Shown piece by piece: positions 15,997 through 23,847 of a DNA stretch of 64,000 nucleotides; within the stretch, counting starts at the first letter, position 1; every line of letters begins with the position of its first letter. The notes below the pieces were generated by a model. It did no database searches. It was given only the letters and a program-made list of their open reading frames with translations, and was not told the origin of the DNA. This DNA comes from [Zimmermannella] faecalis ATCC 13722 (GTDB taxonomy: Bacteria > Actinomycetota > Actinomycetes > Actinomycetales > Microbacteriaceae). The stretch is from positions 186,001 to 250,000 of the forward strand of contig NZ_KB907075.1 in assembly GCF_000381765.1 (NCBI RefSeq), given 5' to 3'. A program made the translations under genes and the position numbers.

Positions 15997-16950
15997 CGCA
16001 TCAAGGAAGCTGTCGTTACCGCATGGACCCGCGCCTGGGATTTCGGCGACGTCGATGCCTTCGACTCGATCTCATCCGACTCGTACACGCGCGTGAACTC
16101 CGCCACCGGCGGCGAAATGTCGCTCGCCGAGCTGAAGCAGATGGTGCTCGACGTTCGCGCGGGCCTCCCCGACATCGAGACCGTCATCGACCGCATCCTC
16201 GTCGACGGTGACCTGCTCGCCATCTACTGGCACACGACGGGCACGTTCACCGGCACCCTCGGCGAGGTTCCGGCCACCGGCAACCGCGTCGTCACCGCCG
16301 GCGCCAACCTGAGCTACCTCGAAGACGGCGTCATCGTGCGCGAGGAGGTGACGTGGGATACGAGCGCGCTGCTGCGCGACGCCGGTATCGCCTCGCTCGC
16401 CTCGGCCTTCGAGCCCGACCTCGCTCCCGAAGCGGCCGACGCCGATGCCGAGGCGCAGCTGCCCCGCGAAATGCTCAAGGCCTTCAACAAGCAGTTCATC
16501 TCGGGCGTCACGGTCGTCACCGCGTACGACGATGACAACCAGCCGCGGGGGCTCGTCGTGAGCTCGTACAACTCGGTGTCGCTCGACCCGCCGCTCGTGC
16601 TGTTCTGCGTCATGAAGACCTCGTCGACGTATCCGTTCCTGTTCCGGGCGAAGCACGTCGGCATCAACATCCTCAGCTCCGAACAGCACGACACCCTGCA
16701 GGTGTTCGCGAGCAAGGCGAGCGACAAGTTCGCGGGCCTCGACTGGCACCCGGGGCCCGAGGGCAGCCCGCTCATCGACCGTTCCGCCGCGATCATCGAA
16801 GTTGAGATCAAGGAACGGTTCCAGGCCATGACCCACACGGTGTTCATTGGTCGCGTGCATCACGCAGAGACGAGTGATGACGCACCGATCGTCTACAAGG
16901 CCGGCAAGCTGTACGACGGTCGCCAACTCGCGCCAATCGACGCGGCGTGA
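15988..16950 (+). CDS. SnoaL/NTF2-like domain fused to a flavin reductase
   Basis: A protein of 320 residues with two domains. Residues 1-130 are SnoaL-like (EAVVTAWTRAWDFGDVDAFD, a mid-domain IYWHTTGTFTGTLGEVPATG, LEDGVIVREEVTWDT). Residues 150-320 are a flavin reductase of the FMN-binding split-barrel type (KQFISGVTVVTAYDDDNQPR, SSYNSVSLDPPLVLFCVMKT, FRAKHVGINILSSEQ, DRSAAIIEVEIKERFQAMTH). The reductase half would supply reduced flavin to the monooxygenase at 10400. I do not know this fusion from standard two-component monooxygenases. The SnoaL half might bind the substrate or ring-opened product. A start at 15976 would add four residues, but the promoter favours 15988. Confidence 0.85.
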   Translation: MHERIKEAVVTAWTRAWDFGDVDAFDSISSDSYTRVNSATGGEMSLAELKQMVLDVRAGLPDIETVIDRILVDGDLLAIYWHTTGTFTGTLGEVPATGNRVVTAGANLSYLEDGVIVREEVTWDTSALLRDAGIASLASAFEPDLAPEAADADAEAQLPREMLKAFNKQFISGVTVVTAYDDDNQPRGLVVSSYNSVSLDPPLVLFCVMKTSSTYPFLFRAKHVGINILSSEQHDTLQVFASKASDKFAGLDWHPGPEGSPLIDRSAAIIEVEIKERFQAMTHTVFIGRVHHAETSDDAPIVYKAGKLYDGRQLAPIDAA

Positions 16951-16976
16951 CCCATATCCCACGAAGGGACCCCTCC

Positions 16977-18641
16977 ATGTCAGATATCCGCACCGTGGTC
17001 GACCCCGCAATGGGCGACCCCGAGCCAGGTAACTTCAACCGCGTCCTCGAAGCCGGCGAAGAGTCGCCCGCGCAGGTCGACGCCGAGCGCAAGCGGCACC
17101 GCCCCGGCGTCGTCTTCTACATCTCCGTCAGCCTCGTCATCGCCTTCACGCTCTGGGCCGCGCTCGCGCCCACCTCGCTGTTCGACTCGATGACGGTCGG
17201 CATGAACTGGGCCGCCGAGTCGATCGGCTGGCTCTACCTCGTCGTCGCGCTCGGCTGCATCGGTCTGCTCGTCTACCTCGCGTGCAGCCGCTTCGGGCGC
17301 ATCCGCCTCGGCCGAGAGGGCGACCGGCCCGAGTTCTCGACGCTGTCGTGGCTCGCGATGATCCTCTCGGCGGTCATGGGCATCGGCCTCATCTCGTACG
17401 GTGTCGCCGAGCCGATCATGCACTTCGCGGCGCCGCCGCACGCGCTCGCCGAGGCGGGCACGATGGACGCCGCGGTGCGCGCCCTGCAGTTCTCGTACTT
17501 CGACTGGGGCCCGCACGCGTGGGCAATCTTCGGCGTCTTCGGCCTCGCGATCGCGTACTCGACCCACCGCCGCGGCAACACGGGCCTCGTCTCGCCGATG
17601 CTGCGACCCGTGCTCGGCAAGCTCGTCGACGGCTGGGTCGGGAAGGTCATCGACATCTTCGCGATTCTCGCGACCCTCTTCGGCACCACGACGTCGCTCG
17701 GCCTCGGCGCCTCGCAGATCTCGGAGGGCCTCGAGCGCGTCATCGGGATTCCCTCGAACACGATCACGATGGTGCTCATCATCGCGGTCATCACCGTCAT
17801 CTTCACGCTCTCCGCGCTGTCGGGCGTGAACCGCGGCATCAAGTACCTGAGCCAGATCACGATGAGCCTGTCGGTGCTGCTCGGCGTCTATGTGCTGTTC
17901 GCGGGGCCGACGAACTTCATCAGCAACGTGTTCTTCCGCTCGGTCGGCCAGTACCTCAGCGACTTCTTCCAGGTGAGTCTCTACACGCCCGCGACCTCTG
18001 ACGACGTCGCGTGGATGCAGTGGTGGACCTACTTCATGATGGCCTGGTGGCTGAGCTGGGGCGCCTTCGTCGGCGTGTTCCTCGCGAAGATCTCGCGCGG
18101 CCGCACCGTGCGCGAGTTCGTCGCCGGCGTGCTCGGCGTGCCGAGCCTCGTGTTCTTCACCTGGTTCACGATCACGGGCGGCGCAGCGATCGCGATGGAC
18201 ATGTCGGGCAAGACCGACATCGCCTCGGCCGCGAACGAGGACATCAACTCGGCGTTCTTCGAGATGCTCGGCGGGCTCCCACTTTCGGGCGTGACATCGG
18301 TCATCGCGATCATCCTCGTCGTGCTCTACTTCGTCTCTGGCGCCGACGCGAACACGTACGTGCTCAGCATGCTCTCGTCGCGCGGCACCCTGAACCCGAC
18401 GAAGCCGGTGCTCACGGTGTGGGGCGCGCTCACGGGCGTCGTCGCGCTGTTCCTGCTGCTCGCGGGCGGCCTCACGGCGCTCCAGCAGGCGGCGATGATC
18501 TCGGCGCTCCCGTTCACGATCATCGTCGCGCTGCTCGGCATCTCGCTCATCCGTGAGCTGCAGCGCGACCCGGCATTCGACTACACCCGCGACGTCACCC
18601 GCGGGGATGTGCGCACGCAGGCGATCCGCGTCGGCAAGTAG
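16977..18641 (+). CDS. BCCT family betaine/choline/carnitine-type transporter
   Basis: A membrane protein of 554 residues with about 12 helices. The N-terminus has about 45 polar residues before the first helix (PGVVFYISVSLVIAFTLWAA). The BCCT signature is clear: MQWWTYFMMAWWLSWGAFVG followed by VFLAKISRGRTVREFV, and the trimethylammonium-box region is present (MILSAVMGIGLISYGVAEPI). The family imports quaternary ammonium compounds by Na+ or H+ symport. It starts 26 bases after the reductase fusion gene and shares its promoter. Because it is coregulated with a ring-opening monooxygenase set, I infer the cargo is an N-methylated betaine such as trigonelline rather than an osmolyte. Confidence 0.92.
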   Translation: MSDIRTVVDPAMGDPEPGNFNRVLEAGEESPAQVDAERKRHRPGVVFYISVSLVIAFTLWAALAPTSLFDSMTVGMNWAAESIGWLYLVVALGCIGLLVYLACSRFGRIRLGREGDRPEFSTLSWLAMILSAVMGIGLISYGVAEPIMHFAAPPHALAEAGTMDAAVRALQFSYFDWGPHAWAIFGVFGLAIAYSTHRRGNTGLVSPMLRPVLGKLVDGWVGKVIDIFAILATLFGTTTSLGLGASQISEGLERVIGIPSNTITMVLIIAVITVIFTLSALSGVNRGIKYLSQITMSLSVLLGVYVLFAGPTNFISNVFFRSVGQYLSDFFQVSLYTPATSDDVAWMQWWTYFMMAWWLSWGAFVGVFLAKISRGRTVREFVAGVLGVPSLVFFTWFTITGGAAIAMDMSGKTDIASAANEDINSAFFEMLGGLPLSGVTSVIAIILVVLYFVSGADANTYVLSMLSSRGTLNPTKPVLTVWGALTGVVALFLLLAGGLTALQQAAMISALPFTIIVALLGISLIRELQRDPAFDYTRDVTRGDVRTQAIRVGK

Positions 18642-18646
18642 CGCAG

Positions 18647-18686
18647 GTGGATGGCCGCACGGCGTAACGAACGTGCGGCCATCCAC
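18647..18686 (+). terminator. Hairpin after the BCCT transporter gene
   Basis: GTGGATGGCCGCAC (18647-18660) is exactly complementary to 18673-18686, with a 12-base loop. It starts five bases after the transporter stop and ends about 30 bases before the riboswitch, so it separates the two transcripts. No strong U-tract follows. Confidence 0.65.
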
Positions 18687-18715
18687 ATCTCGTCGTACGA
18701 TGAGCAGCGAGTACA

Positions 18716-18836
18716 CGTGCTCCGGGGTCGGTGAAAGTCCGAGCCGGCGGTAAAGTCCGCGACCCGCATCCTTCGGGATGTGGCTGATTCGGTGTAATTC
18801 CGAAACCGACGGTGAAAGTCCGGATGGGAGGCGCGC
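18716..18836 (+). promoter_or_regulatory. FMN riboswitch (RFN element)
   Basis: The aptamer is recognisable by its ordered conserved blocks: GGTCGGTGAAAGTCC, CCGGCGGTAAAGTCCGCGA, a variable hairpin (GCATCCTTCGGGATG), GGCTGATTCGGTGTAATTCC, then ACCGACGGTGAAAGTCC and GGATGGGAG, flanked by short closing complements. It senses FMN and shuts off flavin synthesis or uptake genes. The next gene is an ABC permease start at 18911. In the 75-base platform CGGGG at 18888-18892 can pair with CCCCG just before the start codon, placing the ribosome binding site in the loop; this suggests translational control, as an inference. Confidence 0.93.
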
Positions 18837-18910
18837 GGTATTTGACGTTGCTTGGCAATGTCGCGCAGTGCGTTGATCCCGGGGCGAACACCAACCGAAG
18901 GAAACCCCCG

Positions 18911-19747
18911 ATGGACCGCACCCGACGCATCTGGCCGCGCCTCGCCGCGCCCGCCGGCCTCGCGGTCGCGCTGCTGTTCGCGTGGGAGTTCGCGGTGCGC
19001 GGCGGCCTCATCGCCGCCGAGTTCCTCCCCGCGCCGACCGACCTCGCGGGCCGCTTCATCACCGAGGTCACCTCGGGCCCGCTGCTCGAGTACACGCGCG
19101 TGACGCTGCTCGAGGCACTGCTCGGCACGCTCATCGCCGTGCTTGTCGCCGTGCCGGTCGGCTATCTCATCGCCCGCGTCGTGTGGGTCGACCTCGCCGT
19201 GACGCCGTACGTCACGGCCTCGCAGGCGATTCCGGCCGTCGCCCTCGCCCCGCTCCTCGCGCTCTGGATCGGCTACGGCCTCACCCCCATCGCGATCCTC
19301 TGCGCGATCGTCGCGTTCTTCCCGATGCTCGTCACGACCGTGCTCGGCGTGCGCGCCCTGCCGAGCGACGTCATCGAGGCCGCCCGCCTCGACGGCGCGA
19401 ACTGGTGGCAGAGCCTGCTCTGGGTCGAGGCGCCGCTCGCGATGCCGAGCGTGCTCGCGGGCCTGCGCGCCGGCACCGCCCTGTCGATCACCGGCGCCGT
19501 CGTCGGCGAGTTCACGATGGGCGGCCGCGGCCTCGGCATGCTCCTCACCCTCTACCGCGACGCGAACGACACCGAGGGCCTGTTCGCGACCCTCGTCATG
19601 CTCGTGATTCTCGCGGTCGGCCTCTTCACGATTCTGCGCGTGCTCGAGGCCGTGCTCGCGTCGCGCTCCCGCGCCCGCACATCCGATTCCGCCCAGACTC
19701 CCGCCGACGACGAGTTTCAGCTCGTCGCCCCGGCCGCTGCCCAGTAA
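18911..19747 (+). CDS. ribX: RibX-type ABC transporter permease
   Basis: A membrane protein of 278 residues with about six helices, of the SsuC/ThiX-type permease family. The cytoplasmic EAA loop, which docks the ATPase, reads IEAARLDGANWWQSLLWVEA followed by PLAMPSVLAGLRAG. It starts with MDRTRRIWPRLAAP after GAAGGAAA. It lies directly downstream of an FMN riboswitch and upstream of an NMT1-like binding protein, the arrangement called RibXY, which imports riboflavin or a precursor. No ATPase gene lies in the unit, so it must borrow one. The C-terminal 30 residues are polar. Confidence 0.88.
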   Translation: MDRTRRIWPRLAAPAGLAVALLFAWEFAVRGGLIAAEFLPAPTDLAGRFITEVTSGPLLEYTRVTLLEALLGTLIAVLVAVPVGYLIARVVWVDLAVTPYVTASQAIPAVALAPLLALWIGYGLTPIAILCAIVAFFPMLVTTVLGVRALPSDVIEAARLDGANWWQSLLWVEAPLAMPSVLAGLRAGTALSITGAVVGEFTMGGRGLGMLLTLYRDANDTEGLFATLVMLVILAVGLFTILRVLEAVLASRSRARTSDSAQTPADDEFQLVAPAAAQ

Positions 19748-19761
19748 CAAAGGACCCAATC

Positions 19762-20790
19762 GTGGCTCGCTCTCGACTCACCCGTTTCACGACCGCGGTC
19801 GCCGCGGCAACCGCCGCCGTGCTCGCGCTCGCCGGCTGCCAGGGCGGCGAGCCCGGCTCGACCACCGCATCCGGCGACACCCTAACGATCGGCCTCACCT
19901 ACACGCCGAACGTGCAGTTCGCGCCGTTCTACGTCGCCGAAGAGCTCGGCTACTTCGACGAGGCCGGCGTCAACGTCGAGCTGCGCCACCACGGCGAGAG
20001 CGAAGACCTGTTTGGCGCGCTGAAGAGCGGCACCGAGCAGCTCGTGTACGCGGGCGGCGACGAGATCACGCAGGCGGTCGCGGGCGGCGTCGACATGCAG
20101 TCGGTCGCGACGCTCTACAACACGTACCCGGCCGTGCTCATCGTGCCCGACGACTCCGAAATCGAGTCGGCGGCCGACCTCAAGGGCCACTCGGTGGGCG
20201 TGCCGGGGCTCTACGGCCAGACCTACTTCGCGCTGCTCGCGATGCTTGCCGACGCGGGCCTCACCGACGCCGACGTCGACATTCAGGCGATCGGATACAC
20301 GCAGCAGGCAGCGCTCACGGGCGACCGGGTCGACGCGGTGATGGGCTTCGCGAACAACGACGCCGTGCAGTTCGAGGCGAGCGGCTACGCGATTCGCACG
20401 ATCGAGGCCGTCGACCCCGAGCATCCGAACCTCGTGGGCCCCGCCGTGTCGGCCGACGCGGCGACGATCGCCGACCGCGGCGACGACATCGCGGCCGTGC
20501 TCGAGGCGGTCGACCGCGCGATCGAGTACATCGAGCAGAACCCCGAGGAGGCCGTGGAGATCACGGCGAACTACGTGCCGACGCTCGGCAGCGACGAGGC
20601 GAAGGCGCAGGCCCTCGCGACGCTCGAGGCGACGATTCCGCTGCTCGCGCCGCTCGCCGACCAGCCGCTGCTCACGAACGACCCCGACACGTGGGCCGCG
20701 ATGGCCGAGTTCATGCACTCGGCCGGGCTCATCGACACCGAGGTCGACGCCGAGTCGCTCTACACGAATGAGTTTGTGCCGGGCGAGTGA
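19762..20790 (+). CDS. ribY: RibY-type substrate-binding lipoprotein (NMT1/THI5-like)
   Basis: A protein of 342 residues. The signal peptide ends in a lipobox (LALAGC, Cys near residue 26). The mature domain has the NMT1/THI5-like opening TIGLTYTPNVQFAPFYVAEE followed by LGYFDEAGVNVELR, then the family stretches KGHSVGVPGLYGQTYFALL and YTQQAALTGDRVDAVMGFAN. It would capture riboflavin or a pyrimidine-like precursor outside the membrane and feed RibX. I chose GTG at 19762, 14 bases after the ribX stop with AAAGGA upstream. FMN control comes from the riboswitch upstream of ribX. A thiamine-precursor cargo is less likely given that riboswitch. Confidence 0.88.
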   Translation: MARSRLTRFTTAVAAATAAVLALAGCQGGEPGSTTASGDTLTIGLTYTPNVQFAPFYVAEELGYFDEAGVNVELRHHGESEDLFGALKSGTEQLVYAGGDEITQAVAGGVDMQSVATLYNTYPAVLIVPDDSEIESAADLKGHSVGVPGLYGQTYFALLAMLADAGLTDADVDIQAIGYTQQAALTGDRVDAVMGFANNDAVQFEASGYAIRTIEAVDPEHPNLVGPAVSADAATIADRGDDIAAVLEAVDRAIEYIEQNPEEAVEITANYVPTLGSDEAKAQALATLEATIPLLAPLADQPLLTNDPDTWAAMAEFMHSAGLIDTEVDAESLYTNEFVPGE

Positions 20791-20828
20791 CGCTGGCACC
20801 CGCGGAACCGGGCGACAATAGAAGCGAT

Positions 20829-21467
20829 ATGACCGAACAGCCTCCCACGCACGAGCTCTCGACCTGGGGCGTCGGCCCTTGGCAGGGCGAGTGGCCCGAC
20901 GACGACCGCCTCGACCCCGAGCTGCTGCGCGAGGGCGACACCCGAAACGTCATCGACCGGTTCCGCTACTGGAAGATGTCGGCGATCATCGCCGACCTCG
21001 ACACGACGCGGCACCCGTTCCACGTCGCGATCGAGAACTGGCAGCACGACATGAACATCGGCTCGATCGTGCGCAGCGCGAACGCGTTCGGCGCGAACAC
21101 GGTGCACATCGTCGGCCGCAAGCGCTGGAACCGTCGCGGCGCGATGGTGACCGACCGCTATCAGCACGTCGTGCACCACGAGACCATCGCCGACTTCGCC
21201 GCCTGGGCGCGCGAGGCCGACCTACCGATTCTCGCGATCGACAACGTGCCCGGCTGCGTGCCGATCGAGACGACCGAGCTCCCGGAGCGCTGCGTGTTCC
21301 TGTTCGGGCAGGAGGGGCCGGGGCTCACGCAGGAGGCGATTGACGCCGCCGTACAGGTCATCGAGATCACGCAGTTCGGCTCGACCCGCTCGATCAACGC
21401 GTCGGCGGCGGCCGCCGTGACGATGCACGACTGGGTGCTGCAGCACACCTATGGCCGGAAGCCTTAG
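20829..21467 (+). CDS. TrmH family RNA 2'-O-methyltransferase (SpoU type)
   Basis: A protein of 212 residues with the trefoil-knot SPOUT fold. Motif 1 is in NIGSIVRSANAFGANTVHIV (Asn/Arg for catalysis), motif 2 FLFGQEGPGLT, and motif 3 GSTRSINASAAAAVTMHDWV. It transfers a methyl group from SAM to a ribose 2'-OH, in tRNA or rRNA. The N-terminal 60 residues (GPWQGEWPDDDRLDPELLRE) form an extension seen in actinobacterial members. A TrmH-pyrE-clpB order is also present in mycobacteria, so the location looks ancestral. The modified nucleotide is unknown. Confidence 0.88.
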   Translation: MTEQPPTHELSTWGVGPWQGEWPDDDRLDPELLREGDTRNVIDRFRYWKMSAIIADLDTTRHPFHVAIENWQHDMNIGSIVRSANAFGANTVHIVGRKRWNRRGAMVTDRYQHVVHHETIADFAAWAREADLPILAIDNVPGCVPIETTELPERCVFLFGQEGPGLTQEAIDAAVQVIEITQFGSTRSINASAAAAVTMHDWVLQHTYGRKP

Positions 21468-21470
21468 TCC

Positions 21471-21959
21471 TCAGCCCGTCGCCGTCGGCGTGACGGATGC
21501 GCCGGGCTCGGCCACGGCGAAGCACACGTAGTCGCGCTCCCCGGCGTTCCAGTCGGCCTCGAGCGGCCAGCGCACCTCGAGGTCGAACGCGGTGTCGTCG
21601 CCGAGCAGTGTCTCGCACGCGAGCACGGCACGCTGCGCGAGCACGTCGTCGCCGGGCCAGGCGTCGCCCTCGAGCTCGTCTTCGGGCACGACGTCGTCGA
21701 TCGCGACGGTGCCGAGCACCTCGGCGGCGTGCGGGCCGGCGCAGTCGGTCGTCGCGTACTCGGCCTGCCAGGCATCCTCGAACTCGGCGAGGCAGGTGCC
21801 GGCCTCGGCGTCGAAGATGCTCGCCGCCTCGGTCGGCGTCGGGGTGGGCGCGGCCTCGGGCGTGCCGAAGGGTCGCCAGAGCCAGCCGACCACGAGCCCG
21901 ACCGCGAGCGCGACGGCACCCGCGACCACGAGTATCCGCGCCGCCCGGCCCCGCGCCAT
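21471..21959 (-). CDS. Septum-formation-type membrane-anchored protein
   Basis: A protein of 162 residues with a short basic N-terminus, one transmembrane segment (ILVVAGAVALAVGLVVGWLW, residues 9-28), a Pro/Thr linker (TPEAAPTPTPTEAAS), and an extracytoplasmic domain with Cys in GTCLAEFEDA, TTDCAGPHAAEVLG, LACETLLGD and YVCFAVAEPG. The CxGPHxxEV pattern is typical of the actinobacterial 'septum formation' family, where cysteines probably form disulfides. It starts next to the pyrE stop on the same strand. Role in cell division is a family annotation, not shown here. Confidence 0.75.
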   Translation of the reverse strand: MARGRAARILVVAGAVALAVGLVVGWLWRPFGTPEAAPTPTPTEAASIFDAEAGTCLAEFEDAWQAEYATTDCAGPHAAEVLGTVAIDDVVPEDELEGDAWPGDDVLAQRAVLACETLLGDDTAFDLEVRWPLEADWNAGERDYVCFAVAEPGASVTPTATG

Positions 21960-21962
21960 GCG

Positions 21963-22514
21963 CTACGCCTCGGCGAGCCCGAGGTCGTCGAGGCCGATCG
22001 CGTAGCGGTACGGGTAGCCCGCTTCCTCGATGCGCTCGCCCGCGCCGGTCGCGCGGTCGACGATCGTGCAGACGCCGACGACGGTCGCGCCGGCCTTCTC
22101 GAGGGCAGCGGCGGCAGCGAGCGGCGAGCCGCCCGTGGTGGAGGTGTCTTCGAGCACGACGACGCGCTTGCCGTCGACGTCGGGGCCTTCGACCTGCTTG
22201 CCGCGGCCGTGGTCCTTCGGCTCCTTGCGCACGACGAACGCGTTGATCGGCTCGCCCTGCGCGACCGACTGGTGCAGCACGGCGTTCGCGAGCGGGTCGG
22301 CACCCATCGTGAGGCCGCCGACGGCGTCGGGCTCGAACTCCTTGAGCAGGTCGATGAGCACCTGCCCGATGAGGGGCGCGGCGCGGTGGTCGAGCGAGAG
22401 CTTGCGCAGGTCGATGTAGTAGCTCGCCTGCTTGCCGCTCGTAAGCGTGAAGTCGCCGTGGAAAACGGCCTCGTCAGAGATGAGCTGAATCAGTTGCTGT
22501 CGCGCGTCGGTCAC
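21963..22514 (-). CDS. pyrE: Orotate phosphoribosyltransferase
   Basis: A protein of 183 residues that joins orotate and PRPP to give OMP in pyrimidine synthesis. Seen: the substrate loop FTLTSGKQASYYIDLRKLSL, DAVGGLTMGADPLANAV, the flexible catalytic loop VRKEPKDHGRGKQVEGP and the PRPP motif VVVLEDTSTTGGS. Length and motifs are standard. It is divergent from xthA, with 45 bases between starts, and is followed by the septum-type gene. Confidence 0.96.
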   Translation of the reverse strand: MTDARQQLIQLISDEAVFHGDFTLTSGKQASYYIDLRKLSLDHRAAPLIGQVLIDLLKEFEPDAVGGLTMGADPLANAVLHQSVAQGEPINAFVVRKEPKDHGRGKQVEGPDVDGKRVVVLEDTSTTGGSPLAAAAALEKAGATVVGVCTIVDRATGAGERIEEAGYPYRYAIGLDDLGLAEA

Positions 22515-22559
22515 GCCCCTAGCGTACTGGGCGCGGCGCCTGCCCGTTACGGTAGACGC

Positions 22560-23396
22560 ATGCGCATCGCCACGTGGAACGTGAACTCAATCCGCACCCG
22601 CAAGGGCCGGGTGGTCGACTACCTCCAGCACGCCGACATCGACGTGCTCGCGATGCAAGAGATCAAGTGCAAGCCCGACCAGTTCCCGTACGAGGAGTTC
22701 GAGCAGGCCGGCTACGACGTCATCGCCCACGGCACGAACCAGTGGAACGGCGTCGCGTTCGCGTCGCGCCTGCCGATCGAGGACGTGCGTCAGGGCTTCG
22801 ACGACATGCCCGGGTTCGGCAAGCCGCTCGACGACGGCTCGCTGCCGCTCGAGGCGCGGGCGCTCGGGGTCTCGATCGAGGGGCTGCGGCTCTGGTCGCT
22901 CTACGTGCCGAACGGCCGCGAGCTCGACAACCCGCACTACCCGTACAAGCTCGAGTGGCTCGGGGCGCTGCGCCGCGCCGTCGCGGCCCGCCGCGAGTCG
23001 CATCCCGAGGAGCCGCTCGCGATCATGGGCGACTTCAACATCGCGCCAGAAGACCACGACGTGTGGAGCATGGAGTTCTTCGAGGGCCGCACGCACGTCT
23101 CGCAGCCCGAGCGCGACGCGTTTCAGGCGTTCCTCGACGACGGGCTCGTCGACACGCTGCGCAGCCGCGGGGTCGAGGGCTACACGTACTGGGACTACCA
23201 GCAGCTGCGATTCCCCCGCAACGAGGGCATGCGCATCGACTTCATTCTCGGCACGCCCGAGTTCGACGAGCTCGTCGTCGACGCCGAGATCGCCCGCGAC
23301 GAGCGCAAGGGCGACGGCCCGAGCGACCACGTGCCCGTGGTTGTCGACCTCGACATCGACACGGCGCTCGACGATGACGCGCCGATGATCTTCTAG
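22560..23396 (+). CDS. xthA: Exodeoxyribonuclease III
   Basis: A protein of 278 residues of the AP endonuclease/exonuclease III family, which cuts abasic sites and trims 3' ends. Motifs: MRIATWNVNSIRTRKG (Asn7), MQEIKCKPDQFPYEEF (metal Glu), LWSLYVPNGRELDNPHY (catalytic Tyr), IMGDFNIAPEDHDV (Asp/Asn), and GPSDHVPVVVDLD (catalytic His). An in-frame open reading extends far upstream but overlaps pyrE and has no motif, so the ATG at 22560 is taken. A short hydrophilic tail ends in DALDDDAPMIF-like sequence. Confidence 0.95.
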   Translation: MRIATWNVNSIRTRKGRVVDYLQHADIDVLAMQEIKCKPDQFPYEEFEQAGYDVIAHGTNQWNGVAFASRLPIEDVRQGFDDMPGFGKPLDDGSLPLEARALGVSIEGLRLWSLYVPNGRELDNPHYPYKLEWLGALRRAVAARRESHPEEPLAIMGDFNIAPEDHDVWSMEFFEGRTHVSQPERDAFQAFLDDGLVDTLRSRGVEGYTYWDYQQLRFPRNEGMRIDFILGTPEFDELVVDAEIARDERKGDGPSDHVPVVVDLDIDTALDDDAPMIF

Positions 23397-23403
23397 GAGC
23401 GCC

Positions 23404-23847
23404 ATGCAGCCGCTACCCGCATCCGGGCCACAGCCGACGTCGCCTCGACGCGGCCGGTTCGGCCGCACACTCGCGATCGCCGCGGTCATCGGCGTTGCGG
23501 TGGGATGCGGCGGCTACTTCGCGCTGCGGGGCCTCCTCCCCTCGGCCGGCCCCGCAGAGGCCACGCTCGCCGCGGTGCCCGAGCAGTGCCTGCTCGACGA
23601 GGCCGACTACGAGCTCGACGACGAGTCGATCGTGCTGCTCGACGACCGCAACGACGACTATTTCGGCATCCGCTCGCTCGCGAACTTCGGCTGCGCGATC
23701 ATCACGCTCACCGACGACCCCGGCAACTGGTACGAGTTTCGCGAGGAGTTTCTCGTGAAGATGTCGGCCGACGACCTCCGCCTCGGCGAGTACGTCGTGA
23801 GCTTCGATGCCGACACGCAGTCGTTCCGAATCGAGGTCGCGTCATGA
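23404..23847 (+). CDS. Small membrane-anchored protein, cassette gene A (copy 1)
   Basis: I do not recognise a named family. The protein has 147 residues: a Pro-rich basic N-terminus (PQPTSPRRGRFGR), one membrane anchor (TLAIAAVIGVAVGCGGYFAL, about residues 22-41), and an extracytoplasmic domain opening AAVPEQCLLDEADYELDDES. The same opening recurs in the protein at 24389 (ESVPERCHLAEGGYELSETA), so these are paralogues. The gene follows xthA by seven bases and overlaps the next gene by ATGA. A paired extracellular function with that gene is likely but unknown. Confidence 0.75.
   Translation: MQPLPASGPQPTSPRRGRFGRTLAIAAVIGVAVGCGGYFALRGLLPSAGPAEATLAAVPEQCLLDEADYELDDESIVLLDDRNDDYFGIRSLANFGCAIITLTDDPGNWYEFREEFLVKMSADDLRLGEYVVSFDADTQSFRIEVAS

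Noticed and set aside
14499-16223. Long leftward open frame crossing the GntR gene
   Set aside because: It is in frame with DUF1185 copy 2 only after 15137; upstream it is an out-of-frame shadow of the regulator.
18716-18836. Possible TPP or cobalamin riboswitch because an ABC transporter follows
   Set aside because: The ordered GGTGAAAGTCC, GGCTGATTCGG and GGATGGGAG blocks are those of the FMN element, not of TPP or cobalamin aptamers.
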